In this document: positions 17,062 to 26,702 of the stretch, piece by piece | Layout of the letters: every line of letters starts with the position of its first letter | Position numbering within the stretch: position 1 is the first letter of the stretch | Assembly (NCBI RefSeq): GCF_014199445.1 | Contig: NZ_JACIJS010000002.1 | Coordinates: forward strand, 248,001 to 312,000 | Direction of reading: 5' to 3' | DNA length: 64,000 nt | Source of the DNA: Rubricella aquisinus | GTDB taxonomy: Bacteria > Pseudomonadota > Alphaproteobacteria > Rhodobacterales > Rhodobacteraceae | Program-made: the position numbers and the translations under genes | Notes under the pieces: model-generated | Told to the model about the DNA's origin: nothing | Databases searched by the model: none | What the model saw: only the letters and a program-made list of their open reading frames with translations

Positions 17062-17808
17062 TCAGTCGCGACCGCGTGTGTCGCCCTTCTCCCGCTCGGC
17101 AAGGTAACGGACCACGCCGAACAATGTACGCACTTCCGCATCCGTCAACGCGCGGCGGCGCAACAGGTTCTCAAGATTGGTGCGCATCGGCTCCGCCTTA
17201 TGTTCGGGCCAGAAAAATCCGCGCGCATCCAGTTCCGCCGTCAGATGGGCAACAAGGGCATCAACCTCCCGCCCCTCCGCCAATCGGTTGCGCAGGGTGT
17301 CAGTGACCTCTGCCTCTGCCGTCACGGTCTGCCGGCGCCATTCATAGCCCGTCAGCAGCACGCATTGCGCAAGGTTGAGGGACGGGAATTCGGGGTTCAC
17401 CGGCACCGTGATGATCGTGTTTGCGCGTACGATATCGTCGTTCTCTAGCCCGGCCCGCTCTGGCCCGAACAGCACGCCGACCTTTTCACCCGCTGCGATC
17501 AGGCTGCGTGCCTCTTCCATGGCGCGTTCTGGCGTCATGACCGTTTTGACCATGCCGCGCGGGCGCGCCGTGGTCGCGAACAGATAGGTCAGGTCCGCCG
17601 TGGCCTGATCGGTGGTGTCCACCACCATCGCATTGTCCAACACCCGCCCGGCCCCGGACGCCATCGCCACGGCCTTTTCATTCGGCCAGCCGTCGCGCGG
17701 GCCAACGATCCGCATATGCTCCAGCCCGAAATTTAGCATCGCGCGGGCAGCCGCGCCGATATTTTCGCCCATTTGCGGGTTCACGAGGATGAAAGCTGGC
17801 GCGTGCAT
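17062..17808 (-). CDS. trmJ: SPOUT-class tRNA/rRNA 2'-O-methyltransferase (TrmJ-like)
   Basis: The 248-residue SpoU-family protein carries the knot motifs: FILVNPQMGENIGAAARAM (1), FGPERAGLENDDI (2) and PSLNLAQCVLLTGYEW (3). The C-terminal helical extension after residue 165 matches TrmJ, which methylates position 32 of tRNAs. The ATG at 17808 follows AGGAGAG, and the upstream in-frame codons lack a ribosome site. It is divergent from the TfoX N-terminal domain gene, with 64 bases between them. Confidence 0.88.
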   Translation of the reverse strand: MHAPAFILVNPQMGENIGAAARAMLNFGLEHMRIVGPRDGWPNEKAVAMASGAGRVLDNAMVVDTTDQATADLTYLFATTARPRGMVKTVMTPERAMEEARSLIAAGEKVGVLFGPERAGLENDDIVRANTIITVPVNPEFPSLNLAQCVLLTGYEWRRQTVTAEAEVTDTLRNRLAEGREVDALVAHLTAELDARGFFWPEHKAEPMRTNLENLLRRRALTDAEVRTLFGVVRYLAEREKGDTRGRD

Positions 17809-17872
17809 GATCTCTCCTGATTTGGCTGCTGGCGTGATAGACTGCGCGCGACGGGCATGCAACGAGGGTGAT

Positions 17873-18205
17873 ATGGCCTACAACGAACAGGAAGCCGCAA
17901 TTTTGCGTGCGGCCATCGGCCCGCGCGACTGGCTGCGGGAGACGCGGATGTTTGGCGGGCTGTGTTTCCTGGATCGGGGCAACATGATGGTGGTACTGCG
18001 CGACACGGGTGGGGCCTTCTTCCGCGTCGGGCCAGAGGCAGAGGCCCGCGCCCTTGCCCTGCCCGGTGGGGAGGTGATGGTCATGCGGGGCAAGGCGATG
18101 CGCGGCTTCGTCACCTTCGGGCCAGAGCTTCTCACCAATGAGGCGCAACTTGCCACGCTGATCGGCATGGCCGCCGCCTTTACCGCCGGTTTGCCTGCCA
18201 AGTGA
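17873..18205 (+). CDS. TfoX N-terminal domain family protein
   Basis: A 110-residue stand-alone TfoX/Sxy N-terminal domain: RETRMFGGLCFLDRGNMMV, then FFRVGPEAEA and MRGKAMRGFVTFGPE, a typical alpha/beta module. In gammaproteobacteria, full-length TfoX is a competence regulator; single-domain versions are of unknown role. The matching C-terminal domain is encoded separately at 49800. The start is ATG 17873 with GAGGGTG upstream. Confidence 0.85.
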   Translation: MAYNEQEAAILRAAIGPRDWLRETRMFGGLCFLDRGNMMVVLRDTGGAFFRVGPEAEARALALPGGEVMVMRGKAMRGFVTFGPELLTNEAQLATLIGMAAAFTAGLPAK

Positions 18206-18309
18206 CAGAACGCCACGGTATGCGAAGGCATACCAACCCTTCCCAAGCCGCTCTTTTTCCCGTATGACACGCCCAATCCAATTTCGATTCCGAACCAAAG
18301 GACATGGCC

Positions 18310-19524
18310 ATGACCAAGATTAAGGTTGAGAACCCAGTCGTCGAGCTTGACGGCGACGAGATGACCCGCATCATCTGGGACTTCATCAAGAAAAAGCTCA
18401 TTGAGCCCTATCTGGATGTGGATCTCCTCTATTACGACCTCGGCATCGAAGAGCGGGATCGCACCGATGACCAGATCACCATCGACGCGGCCAACAAGAT
18501 CAAGGAAATCGGCGTTGGCGTGAAATGCGCGACCATTACGCCCGATGAGGCGCGCGTTGAGGAATTCGGCCTCAAGAAAATGTGGCGCTCCCCCAATGGC
18601 ACGATCCGCAACATCCTTGGTGGTGTTGTGTTCCGCGCGCCGATCATCTGCTCCAACGTGCCGCGGCTTGTGCCGGGTTGGACCCAGCCGATCGTCATTG
18701 GCCGTCACGCGTTTGGCGACCAGTACCGCGCGACCGATTTCAAATTCCCCGGTGCCGGCACCCTGTCGATGAAATTCGTCGGTGAAGATGGCGAAGTGAT
18801 CGAGCGAGAAGTGTTCCAAGCCCCTGCCTCTGGCGTGGCGATGGGCATGTATAACCTTGACGAGTCGATCAAGGATTTCGCCCGCGCATCCATGAACTAT
18901 GGCCTGTCCCTTGGCTGGCCCGTGTACCTTTCCACCAAGAACACGATCCTCAAGGCCTATGACGGCCGTTTCATGGACCTGTTCCAGGAAGTGTTCGATG
19001 CGGAATTCGCGGAAAAATTCAAAAAAGCTGGCATCACCTATGAGCACCGCCTGATCGACGACATGGTCGCCTGTGCAATGAAATGGAATGGCGGCTTCGT
19101 CTGGGCCTGTAAAAACTACGATGGCGACGTGCAGTCTGACACCGTGGCGCAGGGCTTCGGCTCCCTCGGTCTGATGACATCCCAGCTGATGACGCCCGAT
19201 GGCAAGGTTGTGGAGGCAGAGGCCGCGCACGGCACCGTCACCCGTCACTACCGTCAGCATCAGGCGGGCAAAGAGACCTCCACCAACTCCATCGCGTCGA
19301 TCTACGCATGGACCGGCGGCCTGAAGCACCGCGCCAAGCTCGATGGCAATGACGCACTGATGAACTTTGCCACCACGCTGGAAAAAGTGGTCGTGGACAC
19401 CGTCGAATCTGGCGACATGACCAAGGATCTCGCGCTGCTCGTCGGCCCGGATCAGAAGTGGCTGACCACCATGGGCTTTCTTGAGAAGGTTGACGAAAAC
19501 CTCAACAAGGCGCTCGCGGGCTAA
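18310..19524 (+). CDS. icd: NADP-dependent isocitrate dehydrogenase (eukaryotic-like class)
   Basis: The 404-residue TCA-cycle enzyme converts isocitrate to 2-oxoglutarate and NADPH. Clear family blocks are [14 protein letters not shown] (N-terminus), [14 protein letters not shown] (substrate loop), [20 protein letters not shown] and [15 protein letters not shown] (nucleotide site). The ATG at 18310 (AAAGGA 9 bases before) is preferred to the one six bases upstream, whose spacing is too short. A terminator follows. Confidence 0.97.
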   Translation: MTKIKVENPVVELDGDEMTRIIWDFIKKKLIEPYLDVDLLYYDLGIEERDRTDDQITIDAANKIKEIGVGVKCATITPDEARVEEFGLKKMWRSPNGTIRNILGGVVFRAPIICSNVPRLVPGWTQPIVIGRHAFGDQYRATDFKFPGAGTLSMKFVGEDGEVIEREVFQAPASGVAMGMYNLDESIKDFARASMNYGLSLGWPVYLSTKNTILKAYDGRFMDLFQEVFDAEFAEKFKKAGITYEHRLIDDMVACAMKWNGGFVWACKNYDGDVQSDTVAQGFGSLGLMTSQLMTPDGKVVEAEAAHGTVTRHYRQHQAGKETSTNSIASIYAWTGGLKHRAKLDGNDALMNFATTLEKVVVDTVESGDMTKDLALLVGPDQKWLTTMGFLEKVDENLNKALAG

Positions 19525-19546
19525 GCCGCAAGACATCGCATTAGGG

Positions 19547-19573
19547 AAAGGGCCGCCATTGTGCGGCCCTTTT
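19547..19573 (+). terminator. icd: rho-independent terminator of icd
   Basis: AAAGGGCCGC and GCGGCCCTTT form a perfect 10-bp stem with a 6-base loop and end in TTTTGC, 22 bases after the icd stop. Confidence 0.85.
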
Positions 19574-19613
19574 GCTTGGGGAACCGTCCGTCCCCGACCC
19601 GCGTTGACCTTTT

Positions 19614-20555
19614 ATGGAGCCCACTATCCCAGACACGCTTTTCGGCCTCAGCATCGGCTTTTTGCCGGAGCCGATGCGCGCGCAACTTGCCGGATATGTC
19701 ACCGGGTTCTGGGCCGCCCTGCCCCAAATCATCGCGGCGGTCACGTTCCTGTTATTCGTCTTGATCATCGTCAAGGTGATGCGCGCGATCCTGCCGCGCG
19801 TGCTGCGCCGGGCGCGGATGCGGACGGCCCTTGTCGATGTGCTGGTGATGCTGACAAGCGTCACCTTTTGGCTGCTGGGCGGGCTGATCGCGCTGACGAT
19901 CGCCTTCCCGACGATCACACCGGGCAAGGCGATCACCGCGCTGGGCATCGGTTCTGTCGCGGTGGGGTTTGCCTTCAAGGATGTATTTGAAAACTTCCTT
20001 GCCGGATTGCTCCTCCTGATCCGCGAGCCGTTTTCCAAGGGCGATTATATCCAGTGCCAAGAGATTGAGGGCCAGATCGAGGAGATCACGATCCGCGACA
20101 CCCATATCCGGCAAACCGACGGGCAACTTGTCGTCGCCCCCAATGGCTATCTGTTCAAGAACCCGGTGACGATCCGCACCGCACGGGATGTGCGCCGCAC
20201 GACGATCATTTGCGGCGTGGCCTATGGGGAGGACGTGGACCGCGCGCGCGATGTGATCGAACGGGCCGTGCGCGCGGTGGATCAGGTGCGCGACGATGTG
20301 CAGGACGTGCAGATTTTCGCGCAGGCTTTCGGCTCAAGCTCGATTGATTTTGAGGTGACGTGGTGGACCGGCTCCCGCCCTGTCGATATCCGCTCCTCCC
20401 GCGATAAGGTTGTGGCGGCGATCAAACGGGCGCTTGATGAGGAAGGGATCGAAATCCCTTTCCCCTATCGCACCATGACCTTCAAAGGGGCTGTTCCGGT
20501 GCAATCCATCCCGGCGGAGGACGTGACGGGGACGAAAGGCTCAGACCGGGCCTGA
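19614..20555 (+). CDS. mechanosensitive ion channel of the MscS family
   Basis: A 313-residue small-conductance channel. Three hydrophobic segments lie in the first 120 residues, then the pore-lining helix (ALGIGSVAVGFAFKDVFENFLAGLLL) rich in Gly/Ala, followed by the beta domain (IQCQEIEGQIEEI.IRDTHIRQTDGQLVVAPN, in family order). It releases solutes under hypo-osmotic shock. Its last 91 bases overlap the convergent glutamine amidotransferase gene. Confidence 0.93.
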   Translation: MEPTIPDTLFGLSIGFLPEPMRAQLAGYVTGFWAALPQIIAAVTFLLFVLIIVKVMRAILPRVLRRARMRTALVDVLVMLTSVTFWLLGGLIALTIAFPTITPGKAITALGIGSVAVGFAFKDVFENFLAGLLLLIREPFSKGDYIQCQEIEGQIEEITIRDTHIRQTDGQLVVAPNGYLFKNPVTIRTARDVRRTTIICGVAYGEDVDRARDVIERAVRAVDQVRDDVQDVQIFAQAFGSSSIDFEVTWWTGSRPVDIRSSRDKVVAAIKRALDEEGIEIPFPYRTMTFKGAVPVQSIPAEDVTGTKGSDRA

Positions 20556-21298
20556 TCCTCCTCGAATGTCATGAAGGTGCCGGGTGCCACGGGCACCCAA
20601 TCGGCCTCCCCTGTTTCCAAGGGTTCGGACACGACGGCACGCCCGTTCCGCGATGCGCTCCACCGATGATAAAGGCTCGGCGCGAAATCGTCGCTGGCAT
20701 AGCGCAGCGCGTAGAGCCGATCCCCATCGGACAGCGCACAGGTCAGTCGCAGATGCGGGGTCGTCCCGTAGCCGACCGACAGATCGTGCAATTGGCCCGC
20801 GGCCCGCTCCAACGCGCCCTTGGGATCATCCTCCAAGCCCTCTGCGACCGCCAAGAGGAACAGCGCCTCGCTATCCGTCGCCCCGCGCCGCTGATCATAG
20901 AGCGCATCCGGGATCAGCATGTCGGCCCGTTTGCGAAACCGCTCGAATCCGCCGATCTGGCCATTATGCATGAAGGACCACCGCCCATGGGTGAAGGGAT
21001 GGCAATTGTTGCGGCTTGTCGCGGTCCCGGTGGACGCGCGGACATGCGCCAGAAACAGGCTCGATTTTACCTGCTCGGCCAAGGCGCGCAGATTGTGATC
21101 GGACCATGCTGGCAGCACGTCCCGATACAAACCCGGCTCTGGTCGGTGCGCATACCACGCGACGCCAAATCCGTCCGCGTTGATTGCCGTTTTGCACTCC
21201 GACGCGTCGCGCGCCTGTACGATCAGGGAATGCGCCGGGCGGCTGATGATGTCTTCAAGGAAAATCGGTGCGCCGATATAGGCCGCCCAACGGCACAT
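20465..21298 (-). CDS. class II glutamine amidotransferase (YafJ/EgtC-like)
   Basis: A 277-residue Ntn-hydrolase with the nucleophile Cys2 exposed after Met removal (MCRWAAYIG). Substrate-site blocks are NADGFGVAWY, LAHVRASTGT and CHPF...FMHNGQIGGF. Proteins of this type hydrolyse gamma-glutamyl amides, as in ergothioneine synthesis, but no ergothioneine genes are nearby. The start is directly downstream of the DUF6356 gene stop, so both are probably cotranscribed. The 3' end overlaps the MscS gene by 91 bases in the opposite direction. Confidence 0.9.
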   Translation of the reverse strand: MCRWAAYIGAPIFLEDIISRPAHSLIVQARDASECKTAINADGFGVAWYAHRPEPGLYRDVLPAWSDHNLRALAEQVKSSLFLAHVRASTGTATSRNNCHPFTHGRWSFMHNGQIGGFERFRKRADMLIPDALYDQRRGATDSEALFLLAVAEGLEDDPKGALERAAGQLHDLSVGYGTTPHLRLTCALSDGDRLYALRYASDDFAPSLYHRWSASRNGRAVVSEPLETGEADWVPVAPGTFMTFEEDQARSEPFVPVTSSAGMDCTGTAPLKVMVR

Positions 21299-21505
21299 TT
21301 ACTGCCCCCGGTTATGGGTCTTGGCGTAGAGATCGGCAATGATCCGGCTCGCCGTCTTTTCAAAACAACAGGGTAGGATCGCATGAACAATCGCCGCCCC
21401 TGCCGCCATCAAAAGCTTGCCCGCAAAGGTCGCGGCAAACAGCATATGCTCAAAATAGCTCTCTTCGACCTTGCGCGGGTGTTCCAGAAAAACCTTCGTC
21501 AGCAT
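21299..21505 (-). CDS. small DUF6356-like membrane protein
   Basis: The 68-residue protein begins LTKVFLEHPRKVEESYFEHM, then has one hydrophobic helix (about 22-45: MLFAATFAGKLLMAAGAAIVHAI) and a charged tail. The pattern 'F..HP..V.ESY.EH' with a central helix is the small family I know as DUF6356, widespread in alphaproteobacteria and of unknown function. GGGGAG precedes the ATG. Its stop abuts the amidotransferase start (TAAATG). Confidence 0.75.
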   Translation of the reverse strand: MLTKVFLEHPRKVEESYFEHMLFAATFAGKLLMAAGAAIVHAILPCCFEKTASRIIADLYAKTHNRGQ

Positions 21506-21592
21506 GATATGTCTCCCCTGTTTCGATGGGTGTCAGACTATGCCGAGTCTCAGTGACAGATTTCCCATTCTCACGCGCACTTCGCCATTTAT

Positions 21593-21607
21593 TGGGAGAT
21601 TATCCCA
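21593..21607. promoter_or_regulatory. inverted repeat, candidate operator of the Lrp-type regulator
   Basis: TGGGAGATTATCCCA (5-base arms, 5-base centre) sits 15 bases before the Lrp-type regulator start, in the divergent promoter region. Lrp/AsnC proteins commonly bind 15-bp imperfect palindromes with an AT-rich centre and autoregulate. Confidence 0.4.
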
Positions 21608-21621
21608 TGCTATGACGTATT

Positions 21622-22080
21622 ATGGAGACACTTGACCACATAGATCGCCGCATCCTGACAGAACTGCAACGCGACGCCGATATCGCGCTGGAATCATTGG
21701 GGGAACGGGTGGGCCTGTCGCGGAATGCCTGCTGGCGCCGGGTTAAGGCGCTGGAGGCGCGCGGCATCATTCGCGGGCGTGTTGCCCTGCTGAACGCCGA
21801 TGCGCTGGGCCTTGGCCTGACGGTGTTTATGTTGATCCGCACAGACAGGCATGAGCCGGGCTGGCTTGATAATTTCCGCAAGGCGACCATCGGGATGCCT
21901 GAAATCCTGAGCGCCTACCGCATGACCGGCGATCTGGATTATCTGATCCGCGCGCGCGTGGCGGATATGGCCGCTTACGATGCGCTTTATCAGAAACTCA
22001 TCCGCCGGGTCGAAATGGCGGATGTGTCCGCCAGTTTCGTGATGGAGGAGCTAAAGGACACGACCGAATTGCCGATCTAG
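21622..22080 (+). CDS. Lrp/AsnC family transcriptional regulator
   Basis: A 152-residue protein with an N-terminal helix-turn-helix (about 5-55: LDHIDRRILTELQRDADI, LGERVGLSRNACWRRVKAL) and a C-terminal RAM/ligand domain (about 70-145) containing AYRMTGDLDYLIRARV. Proteins of this family sense amino acids. It is divergent from the DUF6356/amidotransferase pair. Its stop TAG and the stop of the convergent DUF1330 gene share the four bases CTAG. Confidence 0.93.
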   Translation: METLDHIDRRILTELQRDADIALESLGERVGLSRNACWRRVKALEARGIIRGRVALLNADALGLGLTVFMLIRTDRHEPGWLDNFRKATIGMPEILSAYRMTGDLDYLIRARVADMAAYDALYQKLIRRVEMADVSASFVMEELKDTTELPI

Positions 22081-22367
22081 ACCCCTTCCACGATCACCAG
22101 ATCGCGGGTCGAGTTTTGCAGCGCATGGGGCAGCACCGCCTGATACTCCGCGCTGTCATACATGGCCTGCGCCTGAGCAAAGGACGGAAAGCGGATCACG
22201 ACGATGCGCGATGGGCCGTCCCCTTCGCGGTAGTTGTGCTGCCCGGCCCGCACGATAAACTTACCGCCAAATTTGGCTGCAATTCCTGGCGTTTGCGCGG
22301 TGTATTTCGAGTAACCCTCAGCGTCGGTCACCTCGATCCGCGCAATGATATAGCCCGGCGCGCTCAT
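22077..22367 (-). CDS. DUF1330 family protein (second of a tandem pair)
   Basis: The 96-residue dimeric alpha+beta-barrel protein has the family pattern GYIIARIEVTDAEGYSKY, then GGKFIVRAG and RIVVIRFPSFAQAQAMYDSAEYQ. Function is unknown. It overlaps its upstream paralogue by 4 bases. The two proteins share the layout and the C-terminal phrase TRDLVIVE, consistent with a local duplication. Confidence 0.88.
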   Translation of the reverse strand: MSAPGYIIARIEVTDAEGYSKYTAQTPGIAAKFGGKFIVRAGQHNYREGDGPSRIVVIRFPSFAQAQAMYDSAEYQAVLPHALQNSTRDLVIVEGV

Positions 22368-22651
22368 GCCGTTTCCTCCACGATCACCAGATCGCGGGTC
22401 GCGGATTGCGCGGCAAGTGCCACGGCCTCCTGATAGCGCGGACTATTATAGCAGGCCACGGCATCCTCAAAACTGGGGAAGCGCGCCACGACATTGCGCG
22501 CCCGGTCATTGCCCTCCATCTGCTGATACCGCCCGCCGCGCGCGAGAAACACGCCGCCATGGGCCGCAATCGCTTTGGTCGCGATGGCCGCGTATTTTCC
22601 GTATGTCTCCGCGTCGGTGACATCGACATGGGCAATCCAGAGGGCTGTCAT
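22364..22651 (-). CDS. DUF1330 family protein (first of a tandem pair)
   Basis: A 95-residue DUF1330 protein: WIAHVDVTDAETYGKY, GGVFLARGG, RNVVARFPSFEDAVACYNSPRYQEA, ending TRDLVIVEETA. It begins 3 bases after the alaS stop and overlaps the second copy by 4 bases, so all three may be read from one transcript. No catalytic residue assignment is possible. Confidence 0.88.
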   Translation of the reverse strand: MTALWIAHVDVTDAETYGKYAAIATKAIAAHGGVFLARGGRYQQMEGNDRARNVVARFPSFEDAVACYNSPRYQEAVALAAQSATRDLVIVEETA

Positions 22652-22654
22652 CGT

Positions 22655-25309
22655 TTATCCTTTCAAAACATCTTCGATTGCGGCAAGTGCCGCATCCCCT
22701 TGCGATGCATCCGCACCACCGGCCTGCGCCATATCCGGGCGGCCACCACCGCCCTTTCCGCCCAGCTTTTCGGCTGCGATCTTGACCAGATCAACGGCGC
22801 TGAACCGCCCCGTCAGGTCCGCAGTCACGCCCACGGCAACAGCCGCCTTTCCGCCGGTATCCGCGATCAGGACGATTACGCCGCTGCCGATCTGGTTTTT
22901 CTGCTCGTCGATCAAACCGCGCAGATCCTTGGCATTCACGCCCGTCAGCACCTGCCCGAGGAACGGCACACCATTCACGTCCTTCGGCCCCGAGGCAGCA
23001 GCGCCACCGCCCATGGCAACCTGTTTGCGCAGATCGGCGATCTCGTTTTGCAGCGCGCGACGCTCCTCCATCAGGGCCTTCACACGCTCGGTCAATTCAC
23101 CACGCGGGGTTTTGAGCGCAAGCGACAGGTCCGCCACGATCCGGTCCTGCTCGCCGAGGTAGTCAAGCGCCGCCTGCCCGGTCAGCGCCTCAACCCGCCG
23201 CACACCGGACGCAGACGCACTCTCGCCCAGCATCACAAACAGGCCGATATCCCCGGTTTGGCGCACATGGGTGCCGCCGCACAATTCCAGCGAATAGGTG
23301 TCGCCCGCGGTCCCCTTGCCCGAACCGGCCAGAAGGCCCATGGAAACGACGCGCACCTCATCGCCATATTTCTCGCCAAACAGAGCCTGCGCGCCCAAGC
23401 CGCGCGCGTCATCCGGCGTCATGATCCGGGTGGAAACGGGGCTGTTTTGCCGGATGAAGGCGTTCACCTCCTGCTCGACCTTTTGCACCTCGTCCAACGT
23501 CATCGCCTTGGAATGGCTGAAATCAAAGCGCAACCGGTCGTCAGCATTGAGCGACCCGCGCTGCGCCACATGATCGCCCAGATGCCGCCGCAGCGCCTCA
23601 TGCAGCAGATGCGTCGCGGAATGGTTCGCGCGGATGGCACTCCGGCGGGCGTGATCCACCGTCAGTTCCGCTGCCGTGCCGCTGCGCAACGTACCCTCTG
23701 CCACCGTGCCGATATGCACGAACAGGCCCGCCTTCTTCTTCGTATCCGTGATGGTGACCGTGGCATCATCCGTTTTAAGGACACCGCTATCGCCGACCTG
23801 CCCACCGGATTCCGCGTAGAACGGCGTCTGGTTGAGGATAATTTGCACATCCGCACCAGCCGCAGCCCCGTCCGCCACGGCACCATCGGTCAACAGGGCA
23901 AGGATTTGCCCCTCCGCCGTTTCGGTGTCATAGCCAAGGAATTCGGTGCTGCCATGCTCTTCGGCAAGGTCGAAATAAACGCTCTCATCCGCCGCATCGC
24001 CGGAACCAGACCATGCCGCGCGCGCCTTTGCCTTTTGCTCGGCCATTGCGGCATCAAAACCGTCAGTGTCCACCGCGCGGCCTTTTTCGCGCAGCGCATC
24101 CTGCGTGAGATCAAGCGGGAAACCGTATGTGTCATAGAGTTTGAACGCCGTCTCGCCCGGCAGCGTCGCACCATCGGGCAGCTTATCCAATTCCTGATCC
24201 AGGAGGTGCAAGCCACGATCCAGCGTGGTGCGGAAGCGGGTTTCCTCCAGCTTTAGCGTCTCCTCAATCAGAGCCTGCGCTTGGCCGAGTTCCGGGAAAT
24301 GACCACCCATCTGCCGGACCAACGCGGGCACGAGCTTGTGCATCATCGGGTCTTGTGTGCCCAAAAGATGCGCGTGCCGCATCGCGCGCCGCATGATCCG
24401 GCGCAGCACATAACCGCGCCCCTCGTTCGACGGCAAAACCCCATCCGCGATCAGGAAGGAGGTCGAGCGCAGATGATCCGCAATCACCCGGTGATGCACG
24501 TTTTTCGGGCCATCCGGGTCCACGTTAGAGGCATGGGCCGACGCCTCGATCAGATCGCGCATCAGGTCTGTGTCGTAATTGTCATGCTTTCCCTGAAGCA
24601 CCGCGCCGATCCGCTCCAGCCCCATGCCCGTGTCGATGGACGGCTTCGGCAGGTTTTCCCGCACATCTTCGCTGATCTGCTCGAATTGCATGAAAACGAG
24701 GTTCCAAATCTCGATGAACCGGTCGCCATCCTCGTCGGCACTGCCCGGAGGGCCACCCCAGATGTGATCGCCGTGATCAAAGAAAATCTCGGAGCACGGA
24801 CCACAGGGGCCCGTCGCACCCATGGACCAAAAATTGTCGGACGTGGCGATGCGGATGATCCGGTCATCGCTGAGGCCCGCATGTTTTTTCCAAATATTCG
24901 CCGCCTCATCATCGTCATGGTAAACGGTGACCAGAAGTTTATCCTTCGGCAGGCCATATTCCTTGGTGATCAGATCCCAGGCAAAGGGGATCGCATCCTC
25001 TTTGAAATAATCGCCAAAGCTGAAATTCCCCAACATTTCAAAGAAGGTATGATGCCGCGCGGTGTAGCCCACATTGTCGAGGTCATTGTGTTTTCCGCCC
25101 GCCCGCACGCATTTCTGGCTCGTGACCGCACGGTTGTAATCGCGCTTTTCCAGCCCCGTAAACACGTTCTTGAACTGCACCATCCCGGCATTCGTGAACA
25201 ACAGGGTCGGGTCATTGCGCGGGACAAGCGGGGAGCTTGCCACCTCCTCATGCCCTTCCTTAACGAAGTAATCGAGGAAGGTCGAGCGGATGTCATTCAG
25301 GCTGGCCAT
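22655..25309 (-). CDS. alaS: alanyl-tRNA synthetase
   Basis: This 884-residue class II synthetase has standard length. The N-terminal catalytic core carries motif 1-3 landmarks ([42 protein letters not shown]). The editing domain has [12 protein letters not shown] (HxxxH) and CGGTHV. A C-terminal coiled coil/DHHA1 segment follows ([13 protein letters not shown]). The ribosome site before the ATG is weak, and a 10-bp inverted repeat ends 9 bases upstream. Confidence 0.98.
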   Translation of the reverse strand: MASLNDIRSTFLDYFVKEGHEEVASSPLVPRNDPTLLFTNAGMVQFKNVFTGLEKRDYNRAVTSQKCVRAGGKHNDLDNVGYTARHHTFFEMLGNFSFGDYFKEDAIPFAWDLITKEYGLPKDKLLVTVYHDDDEAANIWKKHAGLSDDRIIRIATSDNFWSMGATGPCGPCSEIFFDHGDHIWGGPPGSADEDGDRFIEIWNLVFMQFEQISEDVRENLPKPSIDTGMGLERIGAVLQGKHDNYDTDLMRDLIEASAHASNVDPDGPKNVHHRVIADHLRSTSFLIADGVLPSNEGRGYVLRRIMRRAMRHAHLLGTQDPMMHKLVPALVRQMGGHFPELGQAQALIEETLKLEETRFRTTLDRGLHLLDQELDKLPDGATLPGETAFKLYDTYGFPLDLTQDALREKGRAVDTDGFDAAMAEQKAKARAAWSGSGDAADESVYFDLAEEHGSTEFLGYDTETAEGQILALLTDGAVADGAAAGADVQIILNQTPFYAESGGQVGDSGVLKTDDATVTITDTKKKAGLFVHIGTVAEGTLRSGTAAELTVDHARRSAIRANHSATHLLHEALRRHLGDHVAQRGSLNADDRLRFDFSHSKAMTLDEVQKVEQEVNAFIRQNSPVSTRIMTPDDARGLGAQALFGEKYGDEVRVVSMGLLAGSGKGTAGDTYSLELCGGTHVRQTGDIGLFVMLGESASASGVRRVEALTGQAALDYLGEQDRIVADLSLALKTPRGELTERVKALMEERRALQNEIADLRKQVAMGGGAAASGPKDVNGVPFLGQVLTGVNAKDLRGLIDEQKNQIGSGVIVLIADTGGKAAVAVGVTADLTGRFSAVDLVKIAAEKLGGKGGGGRPDMAQAGGADASQGDAALAAIEDVLKG

Positions 25310-25318
25310 GGGTCGGTC

Positions 25319-25361
25319 TCACACGGATGATAATTCTGTCGGCGCATCATTATCCGTGTGA
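25319..25361. repeat. inverted repeat directly upstream of alaS
   Basis: TCACACGGAT (25319-25328) and ATCCGTGTGA (25352-25361) are perfect 10-base complements separated by 23 bases. The repeat ends 9 bases before the alaS start, where the ribosome site should be. It could be a repressor operator or an mRNA hairpin controlling alaS. Confidence 0.55.
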
Positions 25362-25401
25362 CACAACAGTGTCCACCATACCCGCCCATGGTCTGCTACG
25401 C

Positions 25402-25432
25402 AAAACGCGGCGGGTCTGGGTCGCCGCGTTTT
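25402..25432 (-). terminator. recA: rho-independent terminator of recA
   Basis: AAAACGCGGCG and CGCCGCGTTTT form a perfect 11-bp stem with a 9-base loop, 23 bases after the recA stop. The T run is part of the 3' arm when read leftward. Confidence 0.8.
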
Positions 25433-25455
25433 CGGGTGTTTCATGGCAGGCAGGC

Positions 25456-26523
25456 TCAGTCTTCGAGCACGTCGCTTTCACCACTGGCCGACATATCGAA
25501 ATCCAGCCCATGGGCCGCGCGGATTTTATCCTCAATCTCCAGCGCGATATCGGTGTTTTCCTTGAGGAACTTCTTGGCGTTCTCGCGCCCCTGCCCGATC
25601 CGCTCATCTCCATAGGAGAACCACGAGCCGGATTTTTCAACCACGCCCGCCTTTACCCCCAGATCGAGCAATTCCCCGGTTTTCGAGATCCCTTCGCCAT
25701 ACATGATGTCGAATTCGACCTGCTTGAAAGGCGGGGCAACTTTGTTCTTCACGATTTTCACGCGGGTCTGGTTGCCGACCACTTCGTCACGATCCTTCAG
25801 CGCCCCAATGCGGCGGATATCAAGCCGGACGGAGGAATAGAATTTCAGCGCGTTCCCGCCCGTGGTCGTTTCCGGGCTGCCGAACATCACGCCGATTTTC
25901 ATGCGGATCTGGTTGATGAAAATCACCATGCATTTGGAGCGAGAGATAGAGCCGGTGAGCTTCCGCATCGCCTGGCTCATCAGACGCGCCTGCACACCGA
26001 CGGAGCTGTCGCCCATATCGCCCTCAAGCTCGGATTTCGGGGTGAGGGCCGCAACCGAATCCACCACCACGACCGACACCGCGCCAGAGCGCACCAGCGT
26101 ATCCGTGATCTCAAGCGCCTGTTCGCCCGCATCGGGCTGCGAAATCAGCATCTCGTCGATATTCACGCCCAATTTGCGGGCATAGCTTGGGTCAAGCGCG
26201 TGTTCCGCATCCACGAATGCGCACACGCCGCCACGCTTTTGCTCCTCCGCCAGCACATGCAGCGCGAGCGTGGTTTTCCCCGACGATTCGGGGCCATAAA
26301 TCTCGATGATGCGGCCCTTGGGCAGGCCACCAATGCCAAGCGCGATATCAAGGCCGAGTGATCCGGTCGGGATCGCCTCCACCTCCATCACCGCTTCCCG
26401 CTGGCCGAGCTTCATGATCGAGCCCTTGCCGAAATTCCGCTCAATTTGAGCAAGCGCTGAGTCCAGCGCCTTTTGCTTATCCATGCCCCGCCTCTCGTTC
26501 AGATCAAGTACTGCGTTTGCCAT
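25456..26523 (-). CDS. recA: recombinase RecA
   Basis: The 355-residue RecA has Walker A GPESSGKT at 77-84, Walker [11 protein letters not shown], the L1/L2 loops ([20 protein letters not shown]) and the acidic C-terminal tail. It catalyses homologous pairing and stimulates LexA self-cleavage. I chose ATG 26523 because AAAAGG lies at proper spacing; the ATG nine bases upstream sits directly on that site. A canonical alphaproteobacterial SOS box lies about 100 bases upstream. Confidence 0.98.
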   Translation of the reverse strand: MANAVLDLNERRGMDKQKALDSALAQIERNFGKGSIMKLGQREAVMEVEAIPTGSLGLDIALGIGGLPKGRIIEIYGPESSGKTTLALHVLAEEQKRGGVCAFVDAEHALDPSYARKLGVNIDEMLISQPDAGEQALEITDTLVRSGAVSVVVVDSVAALTPKSELEGDMGDSSVGVQARLMSQAMRKLTGSISRSKCMVIFINQIRMKIGVMFGSPETTTGGNALKFYSSVRLDIRRIGALKDRDEVVGNQTRVKIVKNKVAPPFKQVEFDIMYGEGISKTGELLDLGVKAGVVEKSGSWFSYGDERIGQGRENAKKFLKENTDIALEIEDKIRAAHGLDFDMSASGESDVLED

Positions 26524-26624
26524 TCTAACCATCCTTTTCGCATGTCTCGTCGCGTTTGTCCCGCGCGTTTGTCGGGGCGATTGCGCTGCGTTCGTTCACC
26601 ACTCGTTCTCAATCGTTAACATGA

Positions 26625-26639
26625 GAACAATTGTGGAAC
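26625..26639. promoter_or_regulatory. LexA (SOS) box of the alphaproteobacterial GAAC-N7-GAAC type
   Basis: GAAC-AATTGTG-GAAC on the + strand (GTTC-N7-GTTC towards recA) exactly matches the direct-repeat SOS box described for Rhodobacter-type LexA. It is 102 bases upstream of recA and 64 bases upstream of the divergent sulfotransferase-like gene, so it could control both. Confidence 0.85.
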
Positions 26640-26702
26640 AAGTATTTTGCGCGGCTTTATCTTTCCGGCCATTTGGTTACTGTGGCGTTAACGGGAGGCA
26701 CC

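Noticed and set aside
17878-19536. 552-residue frame antisense to icd and the TfoX gene
   Set aside because: It is an artefact of GC-rich third positions. It has no domain or ribosome site and mirrors two well-supported genes.
22406-24256. 616-residue frame antisense to alaS
   Set aside because: It has His/Arg/Gln-rich shadow composition and lies fully inside a gene with intact catalytic and editing motifs.
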